This document shows positions 34,883-43,215 of a stretch of 64,000 nt of DNA, one piece after another. How positions within the stretch are numbered: position 1 is the first letter of the stretch; every line of letters starts with the position of its first letter. The notes beneath the pieces are model-generated. The model was not told the origin of the DNA and searched no databases. It saw nothing but the letters and a program-made list of their open reading frames with translations. The stretch lies in the NCBI RefSeq assembly GCF_022436485.1, contig NZ_JAKUDO010000001.1, positions 2,542,001 to 2,606,000 of the forward strand. The letters are read 5' to 3'. The DNA comes from Agrococcus sp. ARC_14 (lineage in GTDB: Bacteria; Actinomycetota; Actinomycetes; Actinomycetales; Microbacteriaceae). Position numbers and translations under genes: made by a program.

Positions 34883-35586
34883 GCGGCCTCCTCCTCGGTC
34901 GAGACGCCGAGGTGCCGGTGCACCAGCTCGGAGTCGAGGAACTCGCCCGCGGGGCCCGTGTGCACCACGGTGCCGCCGGAGAGCACGATGACGGTGTGCG
35001 CGAGGTCGCGCACGACCTGCAGGTTCTGCTCGACGAGCAGCATGGGGGTGCGCTCCGCCGCGGCCTCGAGCGCCTTCGTGACGGTGCCGACGATGAGGGG
35101 CGCGAGGCCCTTCGTCGGCTCGTCGACGAGCAGCAGCCGGTTGTCGTTCATGAGCGCGCGCGAGAGCGAGACCATCTGCTGCTGACCGCCGGAGAGCGTG
35201 CCGGCCTGCTGCTTGGCGCGCTCGATGAGCTCGGGGAAGAGCTCGGCGACGATCGAGCGGTTGGGCGCACCGCCGCGCTCGGCGAGTCGCAGGTTCTCCT
35301 CGACCGTGAGCTGCCCGAAGACCTCGCGGTCCTCCGGCACGTAGGCGATGCCCTGCTGCACGATGCGATGCGTCATGAGCTTGTCGATGCGGGTGCCGGC
35401 GAACGTCACCTCGCCCGTGCGCTCGTAGAGGCCGAGCAGCGCCTTGATGGTCGACGACTTGCCGACGCCGTTGCGGCCCAGCAGCGCGGTGACGCCGTGG
35501 TCGGCGACCTCGAACGAGGCGTGCTCGACGACCTGCTGGCCGGCGATCCGCGCGCTGAGCCCGCGCACAGCGAGGATGGCGCTCAT
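34879..35586 (-). CDS. livF: Branched-chain-type ABC transporter ATPase LivF
   Basis: A 235-residue ATPase. Walker A is LLGRNGVGKSSTIKALLGL, the signature LSGGQQQMVSLSRAL, Walker B LLLVDEPTKGLAPL, and the switch His is replaced by Gln in LLVEQNLQ, as is normal in LivF. GIAYVPEDREVFGQLTVEENL is a typical LivF stretch. ATG 35586 overlaps the livG stop (ATGA). Confidence 0.92.
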   Translation of the reverse strand: MSAILAVRGLSARIAGQQVVEHASFEVADHGVTALLGRNGVGKSSTIKALLGLYERTGEVTFAGTRIDKLMTHRIVQQGIAYVPEDREVFGQLTVEENLRLAERGGAPNRSIVAELFPELIERAKQQAGTLSGGQQQMVSLSRALMNDNRLLLVDEPTKGLAPLIVGTVTKALEAAAERTPMLLVEQNLQVVRDLAHTVIVLSGGTVVHTGPAGEFLDSELVHRHLGVSTEEEAA

Positions 35587-36335
35587 ACGGTCTCTCCGAG
35601 GTAGGCCCGCTGCACCGCGGGGTCGGCCATGACGGCCTTGGGCGAGTCGATCGCGAGCAGCTCGCCGTGGTGCATGACGGCGACGCGGTCGACGAGGCCG
35701 AGCAGCACCTCCATGTGGTGCTCGACCATCAGCACGGTGCGGCCGGATGCGTGGAGCCGGCGGATGACCTCGACGAGGCCCGCGACATCGCCGGAGCCGA
35801 CGCCCGCCATGGGCTCGTCGAGCAGCACGACCTCGGGCTCGGTGGCGAGCAGCATGGCGATCTCGAGCTTGCGCTTGTCGCCGTGCGAGAGCACGCCGGC
35901 CGTCGTCTCGAGGTGATGGCCAAGGCCGACCTCCTCGAGGCACCGCAGCGCGACGCCCGCCGCCTCGTCACCCGGCCGCGGGAACCGCCACGGGCTGGTG
36001 GCTCCCCCGAGCTTCGACTGCGCTGCCATGCGCACGTTCTCGCCGGCCGTGAGCCCGGGGAAGACGCTGGAGGTCTGGAACGTGCGGCCGAGACCGACCC
36101 GCGCCCGCTGATGCACCTTGCGACCGGTGACGTCGTTCCCGGCCAGCAGCACCGTGCCGCTGGTGGGGACGGAGACGCCGGAGATGATGTTGAACAGCGT
36201 GGTCTTGCCAGCGCCGTTGGGGCCGATGACCCCGACCATCTCGCCGGTCGCGACCTCGAAGGAGACGTCGTGCAGGATGCGCGCGCCTCCGATCTGGAGG
36301 CCTACGGCGCTGAGCGCGAGCGCGGGTCGCTGCAT
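35583..36335 (-). CDS. livG: Branched-chain-type ABC transporter ATPase LivG
   Basis: A 250-residue ATPase. Walker A is GPNGAGKTTLFNIISG, followed by the LivG-type RVGLGRTFQTSSVFPGLTAGENV; the signature is altered to LSHGDKRKLEIAMLL and Walker B is VVLLDEPMAGVG, with the switch His in MVEHHMEVL. ATG 36335 shares one base with the livK stop; a GTG one codon earlier is possible. Confidence 0.92.
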   Translation of the reverse strand: MQRPALALSAVGLQIGGARILHDVSFEVATGEMVGVIGPNGAGKTTLFNIISGVSVPTSGTVLLAGNDVTGRKVHQRARVGLGRTFQTSSVFPGLTAGENVRMAAQSKLGGATSPWRFPRPGDEAAGVALRCLEEVGLGHHLETTAGVLSHGDKRKLEIAMLLATEPEVVLLDEPMAGVGSGDVAGLVEVIRRLHASGRTVLMVEHHMEVLLGLVDRVAVMHHGELLAIDSPKAVMADPAVQRAYLGETV

Positions 36336-37540
36336 CACTCGGCAGCGATCGCGGGAGCTACCGACTCGCCGTCGACGACCTCGACCAGCTCGGGCACCCA
36401 GGTGCCGCCGTCATCCACCAGTGCCACCTGGAACATCGGCTGGATGAGCGCGTGGTCCTCGGCACGGATGGTGAGCTCGCCCTTGACCGACTCGAAGGTC
36501 CAGCCCTCGAGCGCCCCGATCATCGCGTCGACGTCGCCCCGGCCCTCGGTGATGGCCTGGACGAGCATCTGCGCGCCGACGAAGCCGTCGACGGTGAACA
36601 GGTCGGCCTCGTGGTCGTGCTCCGCGAGGTAGGCGTCCATCGCCTGCGCGGCCTCGGTGTCGGTGGCGCCCGGGAAGTAGTGGTTGAGGAACTGGATGTC
36701 GGCGGAGCCGGGACCGTAGGCCTGGTACGAGGCGCGGTCGGCGAGGCCGGTGACGACGGTGGTGTCCGCGAGCACCTGCTGCTGCGCGAGCGCCTCCCAC
36801 ATGGCGCCGGTGGTCGCGCCGGCCCACGCCACGAAGACGAGGTCGGGGCTGGCGGCCGAGATCTGCTGCGCGAAGGGCGTGAACTCCGTGGCGTCCTCGG
36901 CGACGAGGATGGGCGTGACGGTCGCGCCCTCGGCGCCGAGCACGGCCTCGACCGAGGCGACGTTGCCCTGGCCGAAGGCGTTGTCCTGCGCGAAGACCAC
37001 GATGTTCGAGCCCTCGACGCTGTCGAGGAACGTGGCGGCGGTCGCGACATCCTGCAACGTCTGGCGACCCGAGCGGAAGGTCTGCTCGTTGACGCCGGTG
37101 ATGGCGTCCGCCGCTGCCGGGCCGGAGAGGAACAGCACGTTGTTCTGCGCCGCCTGCTCGGCGACCGCGAGCGCGACGCCGGACGCCGCTGAGCCGCCGA
37201 TGATCTGGAAGCCCTGGCCGATGACGTCCTTGGCCTGCGTGACGGCGGTGTCGGGGTTGCCCTGGTCGTCGATCCACTCGATGGTGAGGTCGATGCCCTC
37301 GATCTCGCCCGTGCCCTCGGTGGCGTAGTCGAGGCCCGCTTCGAAGCCCTGCTGGTAGCTGGCGCCGTAGGCGGCGAGCGGGCCGGTGATGGAGGTGATC
37401 ATCGCGGCGCTGACAGCCACGGACTCGGTGCCGTCGGCGCCCTCGGAAGCGGCGGGGCCAGCGGTGGTCGGCGCGCACGCCGTGAGCGCGAGCGCGGCGA
37501 TGGCGACGCCCACCCCGGCGAACTTCGTTGTCCTGCGCAT
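36335..37540 (-). CDS. livK: Branched-chain-type ABC transporter binding lipoprotein LivK
   Basis: A 401-residue periplasmic-binding-fold type I protein. Signal peptide with lipobox ALALTACAPT (Cys about residue 22). Features of the family include ITSITGPLAAYGASYQQGFEAGL and GQGFQIIGGSAASGVALAVAE. An AAAGG ribosome-binding site lies 7-8 nt before ATG 37540. It is the first gene of the operon, and the ligand is the likely clue to the pathway: the binding pocket cannot be assigned by eye. Confidence 0.9.
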   Translation of the reverse strand: MRRTTKFAGVGVAIAALALTACAPTTAGPAASEGADGTESVAVSAAMITSITGPLAAYGASYQQGFEAGLDYATEGTGEIEGIDLTIEWIDDQGNPDTAVTQAKDVIGQGFQIIGGSAASGVALAVAEQAAQNNVLFLSGPAAADAITGVNEQTFRSGRQTLQDVATAATFLDSVEGSNIVVFAQDNAFGQGNVASVEAVLGAEGATVTPILVAEDATEFTPFAQQISAASPDLVFVAWAGATTGAMWEALAQQQVLADTTVVTGLADRASYQAYGPGSADIQFLNHYFPGATDTEAAQAMDAYLAEHDHEADLFTVDGFVGAQMLVQAITEGRGDVDAMIGALEGWTFESVKGELTIRAEDHALIQPMFQVALVDDGGTWVPELVEVVDGESVAPAIAAE

Positions 37541-37622
37541 GGAGTTGCCTTTCGAGCTGTGCGAGCCCGCAAGGGAGCTGCTCGGCAAGGCGAGCACTCC
37601 CTCGTGCGGCTTCACGGTGTCT

Positions 37623-37642
37623 TGAACCTGACGACTGGTTCA
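37623..37642. promoter_or_regulatory. Inverted-repeat operator over the livK start point
   Basis: TGAACC (37623-37628) and GGTTCA (37637-37642) are perfect reverse complements separated by 8 nt. The site lies 14-33 bases downstream of the -10 hexamer, and is flanked by two AAACCTG direct repeats (minus strand). It is a good candidate site for the TetR protein encoded at 30659-31333. Confidence 0.5.
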
Positions 37643-37655
37643 GGTTTCAGGTTTC

Positions 37656-37684
37656 ATCATGCGAGCCGCTCTGAGAAATGTCAA
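37656..37684 (-). promoter_or_regulatory. Sigma-A-type promoter of the liv operon
   Basis: On the minus strand TTGACA (37684-37679), 17 bp, CATGAT (37661-37656). It is the clearest -35/-10 pair in the window and lies 116 nt before the livK ATG. Confidence 0.7.
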
Positions 37685-37837
37685 ACGGGCGTTCTCACCG
37701 TGACCGGATCGTGACCATCGGAGCCTCGCCGCGCGGGTCTCCGACGTCCGGTGAGAGCCGTCTCATCCGACGCCCATCGCCGACTCATCCGCAGCCGTTG
37801 GACTCGGTCTCGTACCGACCAGCGAGGAGAGCCGATC

Positions 37838-38935
37838 ATGACCTTGACCACCGCCACCGGCCAGCACCAGGCCACTGCCGACATCCGCACCGCCGTCGCA
37901 CTCGCGCCCGGCGCCATGCAGGGCGTGAAGCGCGCCTACTCCACCCGTCGCGTCGACCTCGACCGCGCCGCCATGGCACGCACCGACATCGCACCCGCGA
38001 ACGGCGACCTCGTGCTCGCCACGGTCGGCACGATCGGCCAGCACGCACGCATCGAGCTGCCCACCGGTCGCCGCGCGCCGATGCGCGAGGGCGAGCGAGT
38101 CGTCGTCGCGTTCTCCAACCGCTACGCCCCCGACCAGTTCGAGGCCGTCGTGCCCGACGACCTCGGCCCCACGAGCCTCGTGGCAGGCGGCGGCATCGCG
38201 GGCCGTGTCATCGCGCAGCACGCACGCATGGAGGACGCCACCGAGCTCCTCCCGATCGGCCTCCTCGCCGACGCAGACGGCCGCGTGCTCAACGTGGCGG
38301 ACGGCGCGATCGGCGAGGCGGCGGTGCTCCCTCGGCCGCCCGTCGTCGCCGTGGTCGGCGCCGCGATGAACTCGGGCAAGACCACCACCGTCGCGAAGCT
38401 CGTCCAGGGCCTCGCGACCGCTGGCGAGCGCGTCGGTGCGATCAAGGTGACGGGCACGGGCTCCGGCGGTGACGTCTGGTCGTTCCGCGACCACGGCGCG
38501 CATGTCGGCTACGACTTCACCGACTTCGGCTGGGCGACCACCGCCGGCATCGGGGTCGCGGCGGTCGCCGAGATCCTGCGCCGGGGCATCGCACGGCTCA
38601 CGGCCGATGGCTGCACCGCCATCGTCGTCGAGGTCGCCGACGGCGTCTTCCAGCGCGAGACGGGCGAGCTCGTCGAGCACCCGGCGTTCGCCGAACACGT
38701 CGACGCCGTGCTGTTCGCGGCGACGGATGCGCTGTGCGGCGTCGCGGGCATCGACTGGCTCGAGCGGCGCGGCCACGCACCGCTGGCGGTCTCCGGCGTG
38801 CTGACGGCATCGCCGCTCGCGATCCGCGAGCTCGCCGGACAGACGTCGACGCCCATCTGGGACATCGACACGCTCGCCGATGCCGGCCACGCCAAGGGCG
38901 TGCTCGTCACCGCTCGCGAGCTGCGCGACCGATGA
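37838..38935 (+). CDS. P-loop nucleotide-binding protein of unknown function
   Basis: A 365-residue soluble protein I do not recognise. Residues ~40-110 look like a small beta domain (GDLVLATVGTIGQHARIELP, then ERVVVAFSNRYAPDQFEAVVP). Residues ~168-360 form a SIMIBI-like P-loop domain: Walker A GAAMNSGKT (174-182), VGAIKVTGTGSGGD as a switch-like loop, and AIVVEVADGVFQRET as a possible Walker B strand. It is loosely like MobB or DUF1611 proteins. AGGAGAG precedes ATG 37838 by 7 nt. Its stop overlaps the start of an ABC exporter, so the two probably work together. Confidence 0.75.
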   Translation: MTLTTATGQHQATADIRTAVALAPGAMQGVKRAYSTRRVDLDRAAMARTDIAPANGDLVLATVGTIGQHARIELPTGRRAPMREGERVVVAFSNRYAPDQFEAVVPDDLGPTSLVAGGGIAGRVIAQHARMEDATELLPIGLLADADGRVLNVADGAIGEAAVLPRPPVVAVVGAAMNSGKTTTVAKLVQGLATAGERVGAIKVTGTGSGGDVWSFRDHGAHVGYDFTDFGWATTAGIGVAAVAEILRRGIARLTADGCTAIVVEVADGVFQRETGELVEHPAFAEHVDAVLFAATDALCGVAGIDWLERRGHAPLAVSGVLTASPLAIRELAGQTSTPIWDIDTLADAGHAKGVLVTARELRDR

Positions 38936-40686
38936 GCCGCGGCGGGCTGCCGCGACCGATCGAGCGCGGCAGGATCGGCTCCTTCGTGCTGCTCGTCGCC
39001 ATCGGCGTCGGGCAGGCGGTGGGGGCGATCGGCCTCGCGATGCTCGTGCAGCTCGCGTTCGAGGTGATCGTCACCAGCTGGGCGAGCCCAGACCCGGCGG
39101 ACGACCCGGATGCGGCCCGGCTGATCGGGGTCGTGGCGCTGCTGGGCGGGGCGGTCGCGATCACGGCGATCTGCCGCGCCGCCGAGCGCAGCGTCGCGGA
39201 GCGGATGGGCCAGCACTACGTGCAGCAGGTGCGCGACCGGCTCTTCCGCCACCTCACCCGCGTGCCGGCACGCGTGCTGGGCCGCAAGGCGAGCGGCTCG
39301 CTGCTGCTGCGGTTCGCGGGCGACCTCTCGGCGCTGCGCTCGTGGGTGAGCCTGGGGCTGGCGCGGCTGGTCGTGAGCGGCGTGGCCGTCGTGCTCGTGC
39401 TGGCGGTGCTCGTGACGATCGCGCCACGGCTGACGGCGGCCGTCACGGTCGCACTGCTCACCGGCACGATCTGCACGATCGCCGTCGGCATGAGCCTCGC
39501 GGATGCGTCGCGGTCGGCCAGGAACCGGCAGGCGAGGCTCTCGGGAGAGGTCGCGGAGCGCCTCACGAACGTCGGCGTGCTGCAGGCCTCCGGGCAGGAG
39601 CTGCGCGAGCGGCGGCGGATCGGCCGCAAGGGAGCACTCGTCGCGAGCGCCATGATCCGCCAGGCGCGTGCCGCGGGCACCGCGCGCGGCGTCGCCGAGG
39701 CGACCGGCGGCATCGCGACGATCGCCGTGCTCATCGCCGGCGCGCTCGACGTGCGGATGGGCGACACCTCGCCCGCCGCGATCGTCGGCGCCATCACGGT
39801 CGTCGGCTTCCTCGCCACGCACCTGCGCGACCTCGGTCGCGTCGCCGAGTATCACGCGCGCGCCGGCGTCGCCCGGCAGGCGGCGATCCGCTTCCTGCAG
39901 CTCGAGCCGCTGCCGGATCCCGCCGGGCAGCCAGAGCTGCCCGACGGCCCCGGGGTGCTCGAGCTGCGCGGCGTCGCGCTCGAGCCGGGCCTGCGCGGCG
40001 TCACCGCCCGCGCCGAGGCCGGCCAGACCGTGGCGGTCGTGGGCGGCAACGGCGCGGGCAAGTCGACGCTCGGCACCATCGCGGCGCGGCTGGTCGACCC
40101 GGAGTCCGGTGCGGTCGTGCTCGACGGCGCCGACCTGCGCGGCGTGCGGCTGCGCTCGGTGCGGCGCGCCATCGGGGTCGTCGGGCCCGACCTGCCGCTC
40201 ATGCGCGGCACCCTCGAGCGCAACGTGCGCTACCGCATCCCGCGCGCGAGCGACGAGGAGGTGGCGCGCATCGCCGCCGTCACGGGCGTGGATGCGCTGG
40301 CGGATGAGCTGGCAGACGGTTGGGACTCGGATGTCGGCGAGTCGGGCAGGCGGCTCTCCGCCGGGCAGCGCACCCGCGTCGCCCTTGCCCGCGCGATGCT
40401 GGGAGACCCCCGCATCCTGGTGCTCGACGAGGCCGATGCCCACCTGGACGCGCAGACGCGCGAGACGCTGCGCGGGGTCGTGCGCGGCCGACCCGGCACC
40501 ACGATCGTGATCACCCACGACGCCGACATGGTCGCATCCGCCGACGTCGTCTGGCATCTGGACGCCGGTCGCCTCGTGGAGGTCGGCGCGCCGCACGCGC
40601 TGCTGACGGGCGACGGACCGACGGCGCGGCTGTTCGGCGGAGCCCAGGCACGCCCGCCGCTCCCCCAGCGGGTGACGGCCCGCTGA
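38932..40686 (+). CDS. ABC exporter with fused membrane and ATPase domains
   Basis: A 584-residue half-transporter. Six membrane helices lie in residues ~15-290 (VLLVAIGVGQAVGAIGLAM; GVAVVLVLAVLVTIAP), then an ATPase domain: Walker A GGNGAGKST (~371), signature RLSAGQRTRVALARAM, Walker B ILVLDEADAHLD with catalytic Glu, and switch His in VITHDADMV. It would work as a homodimer. The ATGA overlap with the upstream P-loop gene implies a shared role. Substrate (lipid, peptide, drug) cannot be inferred. Confidence 0.82.
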   Translation: MSRGGLPRPIERGRIGSFVLLVAIGVGQAVGAIGLAMLVQLAFEVIVTSWASPDPADDPDAARLIGVVALLGGAVAITAICRAAERSVAERMGQHYVQQVRDRLFRHLTRVPARVLGRKASGSLLLRFAGDLSALRSWVSLGLARLVVSGVAVVLVLAVLVTIAPRLTAAVTVALLTGTICTIAVGMSLADASRSARNRQARLSGEVAERLTNVGVLQASGQELRERRRIGRKGALVASAMIRQARAAGTARGVAEATGGIATIAVLIAGALDVRMGDTSPAAIVGAITVVGFLATHLRDLGRVAEYHARAGVARQAAIRFLQLEPLPDPAGQPELPDGPGVLELRGVALEPGLRGVTARAEAGQTVAVVGGNGAGKSTLGTIAARLVDPESGAVVLDGADLRGVRLRSVRRAIGVVGPDLPLMRGTLERNVRYRIPRASDEEVARIAAVTGVDALADELADGWDSDVGESGRRLSAGQRTRVALARAMLGDPRILVLDEADAHLDAQTRETLRGVVRGRPGTTIVITHDADMVASADVVWHLDAGRLVEVGAPHALLTGDGPTARLFGGAQARPPLPQRVTAR

Positions 40687-40725
40687 GCGCCCGCCTGACG
40701 GCCCGCCTGACGGCCCGCCGGCACG

Positions 40726-40793
40726 CGAGAGGGAGTGCTGCGCGCAGGAGGTAGCGGCGCAACGGCACCTCCCGCGCGCAGCACTCCCTCTCG
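40726..40793. repeat. 27-bp-arm palindrome after the ABC exporter
   Basis: Arms 40726-40752 and 40767-40793 match at 26 of 27 positions around a 14-nt loop; the outer part reads CGAGAGGGAGTGCTGCGCGC. It is placed between convergent genes and is probably a bidirectional terminator, though its length and perfection exceed that need. Confidence 0.8.
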
Positions 40794-40800
40794 GCGAGGC

Positions 40801-40862
40801 GCGGCCGCGTGGCCGTCAGGCGAAGCGAGCCGCGGCCGCGTGGCCGTCAGGCGAAGCGAGCC
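40801..40862. repeat. 31-bp tandem duplication over the SRPBCC gene 3' end
   Basis: Two perfect 31-bp units (40801-40831 and 40832-40862). The second holds the last codons and TGA of the SRPBCC gene; the first is a downstream copy of them. Confidence 0.85.
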
Positions 40863-41323
40863 GCCAGCCGCTCGTAGCCCGCCTCGATGCCGGCGTCCAT
40901 GCCGCTCGCGTAGGCGCCGTCGCGGCTCTCCTTCGAGTCGTAGACCGTGACGGTGCGCAGGGTGGTGATGCCGTCGGCCTCGGTGAGCGTGGTGGTGTTC
41001 GTCGTGGGCGGGAACTCCATGCCCTGCATGGCAGAGCCGCTCATCGTCTCGGTGGTGACGATGCGGTGGGGCTCGTCGGCCTCGAGCACGTCGCCGGCGA
41101 TGATGAGCTCGCCGCCCTCGTCGACCCACACCCAGCGGAACGAGCCGCCGGTGCGCATGTCCATCTCGCAGGTCGGGAACTCGGTGTCGGGGTTGGGGCC
41201 GAGCATCCAGGTGCGCACGATCTCGGGCTCGGTGTACGCCTTCCACACCTCGGTCGCCGGGGCGCTGAAGTCGCGCTCGTAGGCGATGGAGGTGTCGTCG
41301 GGCAGGCTGAATCGGGTCTTCAT
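40847..41323 (-). CDS. SRPBCC (AHSA1/Aha1-like) domain protein
   Basis: A 158-residue START-like protein. Family marks are FSAPATEVWKAYTEPEIVRTWM near residue 20 and GGSFRWVWVDEGGE in the middle. AAGGAG lies 7 nt before ATG 41323 and overlaps the stop of the ArsR gene. ArsR plus AHSA1 pairs are common; the AHSA1 protein is thought to bind a hydrophobic ligand, but its role is unknown. Confidence 0.88.
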   Translation of the reverse strand: MKTRFSLPDDTSIAYERDFSAPATEVWKAYTEPEIVRTWMLGPNPDTEFPTCEMDMRTGGSFRWVWVDEGGELIIAGDVLEADEPHRIVTTETMSGSAMQGMEFPPTTNTTTLTEADGITTLRTVTVYDSKESRDGAYASGMDAGIEAGYERLAARFA

Positions 41324-41325
41324 GA

Positions 41326-41694
41326 TCACTCCTTGGGGTTGCGACCGGATGCATCCGGCCTGGTTCCCGACGTGAGGTGCGCCTCGAGGCGGTCGAGTCG
41401 GGCGTCGACCTCCCCTTCGAACTGCGAGACGAAGACGGCAGCGCGGATGAGCGGCGCGAGCTCGATCATGCGGTGGATGCGCTGCGCATCGCGCTCGGCC
41501 CGCACCAGCCCGGCCTCCCCCAGCACCTTGAGGTGCTTGGAGACGGCTGGCTGGCTGAGGCCCGCGAGCGCGGTGAGCTCGGTGACGGTCGCGGGCCCCG
41601 ATCGCAGCCGCAGCAGGATGCGGCGGCGCGTGCGATCGGAGAGCGCGGCGAAGATGCGGTCGAGCGTCTCGTCGTCGACCGTGCTCTTGTCCAT
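41326..41694 (-). CDS. ArsR-family transcriptional regulator
   Basis: A 122-residue winged-helix regulator: RIFAALSDRTRRRILLRL, ATVTELTALAGLSQPAVSKHLKVL, then a wing. No metal-binding Cys motif is present (no ELCVCDL), so it is not a metal sensor. ATG 41694 has GGAG 6 nt upstream; in-frame GTG 41715 and ATG 41712 are alternatives. The stop is 2 nt before the SRPBCC start. The promoter at 41740-41768 and the GGTTCTATAACC palindrome at 41721-41732 suggest autoregulation. Confidence 0.88.
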   Translation of the reverse strand: MDKSTVDDETLDRIFAALSDRTRRRILLRLRSGPATVTELTALAGLSQPAVSKHLKVLGEAGLVRAERDAQRIHRMIELAPLIRAAVFVSQFEGEVDARLDRLEAHLTSGTRPDASGRNPKE

Positions 41695-41720
41695 GCTGCG
41701 CTCCGCTTCCATCACCGTTC

Positions 41721-41732
41721 GGTTCTATAACC
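41721..41732. promoter_or_regulatory. Palindrome at the ArsR start point
   Basis: GGTTCTATAACC (arms GGTT/AACC) lies 8-19 bases downstream of the -10 hexamer, at the expected transcript start. Candidate ArsR operator. Confidence 0.4.
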
Positions 41733-41739
41733 ACTCAGC

Positions 41740-41768
41740 AATGTACGCACGACTGGTCGGCATGTCAA
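41740..41768 (-). promoter_or_regulatory. Promoter of the arsR-AHSA1 operon
   Basis: On the minus strand TTGACA (41768-41763), 17 bp, TACATT (41745-41740). Confidence 0.6.
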
Positions 41769-41834
41769 CCCCCGCGCGCGAACGTCGTGGCTGCGCCCAT
41801 GAGCGTCACGACGGGGCGGCGACGGATGCCCGGG

Positions 41835-43010
41835 TCATGCCGACGACGCGGGCTCGCGTCGCCCGCCGGCCGCTTCGGCTGCGACGCCCACCAGCCGCTC
41901 GAACGGTCCGCGCATCCCGGTCAGCGCCAGCACCGCGCCGATCCCCAGCGCGACCAGGACCTGCAGCGCCCAGCCGCCCCATCCGCCCACCACGCCCGGA
42001 GCGGACTCGAAGAGCAGGCCGCCCAGCAGCGTGAGCAGCACCACGTGCACGATGTAGATCGTCAGCGGGGCACCGCCGGCCGCGCGCAGCGGCGCGATGG
42101 CGCGCAGTGCGGTCGGCGACAGGCGCCGCGCCAGCAGCCCGAGGAGGGCGATCACCAGCAGCGCGATGCCCGCGGTGCGAGCGACGTCGGCGGGTGTGCC
42201 GGTGTGCGGCGCGGCCAGCAGCTGCCACAGCGGGCTCACGCCGGGTGCCGAGCCGTAGCCGTTGGCGAGCAGCTGGTCGCGGGCCAGCGCGGGATCGCCT
42301 GGTGCGACCTGCTCGCTCAGCAGCAGCACGCCCACCTCGCTGGCGGCGATGCCGAGGCCGGTGAGCAGCGCGCCGAGGCCGGCCAGCCGCGTCAGCATCG
42401 CGCGCTCGCCGCCGGTCGCCGCGGCAGCGAGCAATGCCCGCGCCACGAGCATCCCGATCAGCAGGTAGGCGAGCCAGATCAGTGCCGGATACACGCCGGT
42501 GAGCAGCACATCGTTGACCGCGGGCACGACCGCGTCGGCCGGGCTCAGCTGGCTCGACATGCGCCGCAGCGACGGCAGCGCGGTGCCGGCGATCGCCACG
42601 ACCGTGCCGCCGAAGAGCCCGATCCCGGCGGCGAGCACGAGCAGCAGCCAGGACGGCGCGAGCAGCAGCAGGCCCGCGACCGCGATCGTCACGCCGAACG
42701 GCACCAGCACGACGAAGACGGCGGTGGCGAACGGCGCGACGAGCAGGCCCAGCAGCGCCACGACGGCGCCGCGCGCGATCGTCGAGCGCACCGCGCCCCA
42801 GCGGTCGCCGGCCGCGAGCCGCGAGCGCGCCGCCAGCACCACGCTCACGCCGCCGAGCACCGCGAACAGCGTCGAGGGCGGGCCCTCAGTGAGCGCGACG
42901 ACCGCGGCGGGCGGCGGCTCGCCCCAGCTGAGCGTGTGCGCGGCCATCATCCCCGCGACGGCGACCAACCGCGCGAGGTCGATGCCGACGAGGCGTGCGG
43001 TGCCGCTCAC
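41835..43010 (-). CDS. Acyltransferase-like polytopic membrane protein
   Basis: A 391-residue protein with about ten membrane helices. It opens VSGTARLVGIDLARLVAVAGMMAAH, the pattern of DUF418/heparan-alpha-glucosaminide N-acetyltransferase-like proteins, and ends with LTIYIVHVVLLTLL, also typical. A His in MMAAHT at the first helix end is the conserved polar residue. GTG 43010 is chosen by family alignment. It may acylate a cell-surface glycan, but the substrate is not known. It is divergent from nothing: glpX lies upstream on the same strand. Confidence 0.72.
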   Translation of the reverse strand: MSGTARLVGIDLARLVAVAGMMAAHTLSWGEPPPAAVVALTEGPPSTLFAVLGGVSVVLAARSRLAAGDRWGAVRSTIARGAVVALLGLLVAPFATAVFVVLVPFGVTIAVAGLLLLAPSWLLLVLAAGIGLFGGTVVAIAGTALPSLRRMSSQLSPADAVVPAVNDVLLTGVYPALIWLAYLLIGMLVARALLAAAATGGERAMLTRLAGLGALLTGLGIAASEVGVLLLSEQVAPGDPALARDQLLANGYGSAPGVSPLWQLLAAPHTGTPADVARTAGIALLVIALLGLLARRLSPTALRAIAPLRAAGGAPLTIYIVHVVLLTLLGGLLFESAPGVVGGWGGWALQVLVALGIGAVLALTGMRGPFERLVGVAAEAAGGRREPASSA

Positions 43011-43110
43011 GCACCCATCGTGCCGCACGCGGGCCGCTCGCCCGCGCATCCCACGCATCTCCTCGCGCCCCCTCGCGCCTCAGCGTGACGCCCCGCCGCC
43101 TCACCTGCCG

Positions 43111-43169
43111 CAGAGATGTGACGATCGGCTCGTTCGCGCCTCCCGTGGCGACCGATGCCCACATGTCTG
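43111..43169. repeat. 59-bp palindromic element, copy 2
   Basis: The same length and outer pattern as copy 1 at 6325-6383 (reverse complement of copy 1 aligned end to end): CAGAGATGTG, ATCGG, a variable centre, CCGAT, and CACATGTCTG. Outer arms match at 14 of 18 positions. It lies 46 nt after the glpX stop. Confidence 0.7.
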
Positions 43170-43215
43170 CTGGCACGGCACGCGCGCTCGCGGCCGCGCC
43201 GCGCGGCGACTCCGC

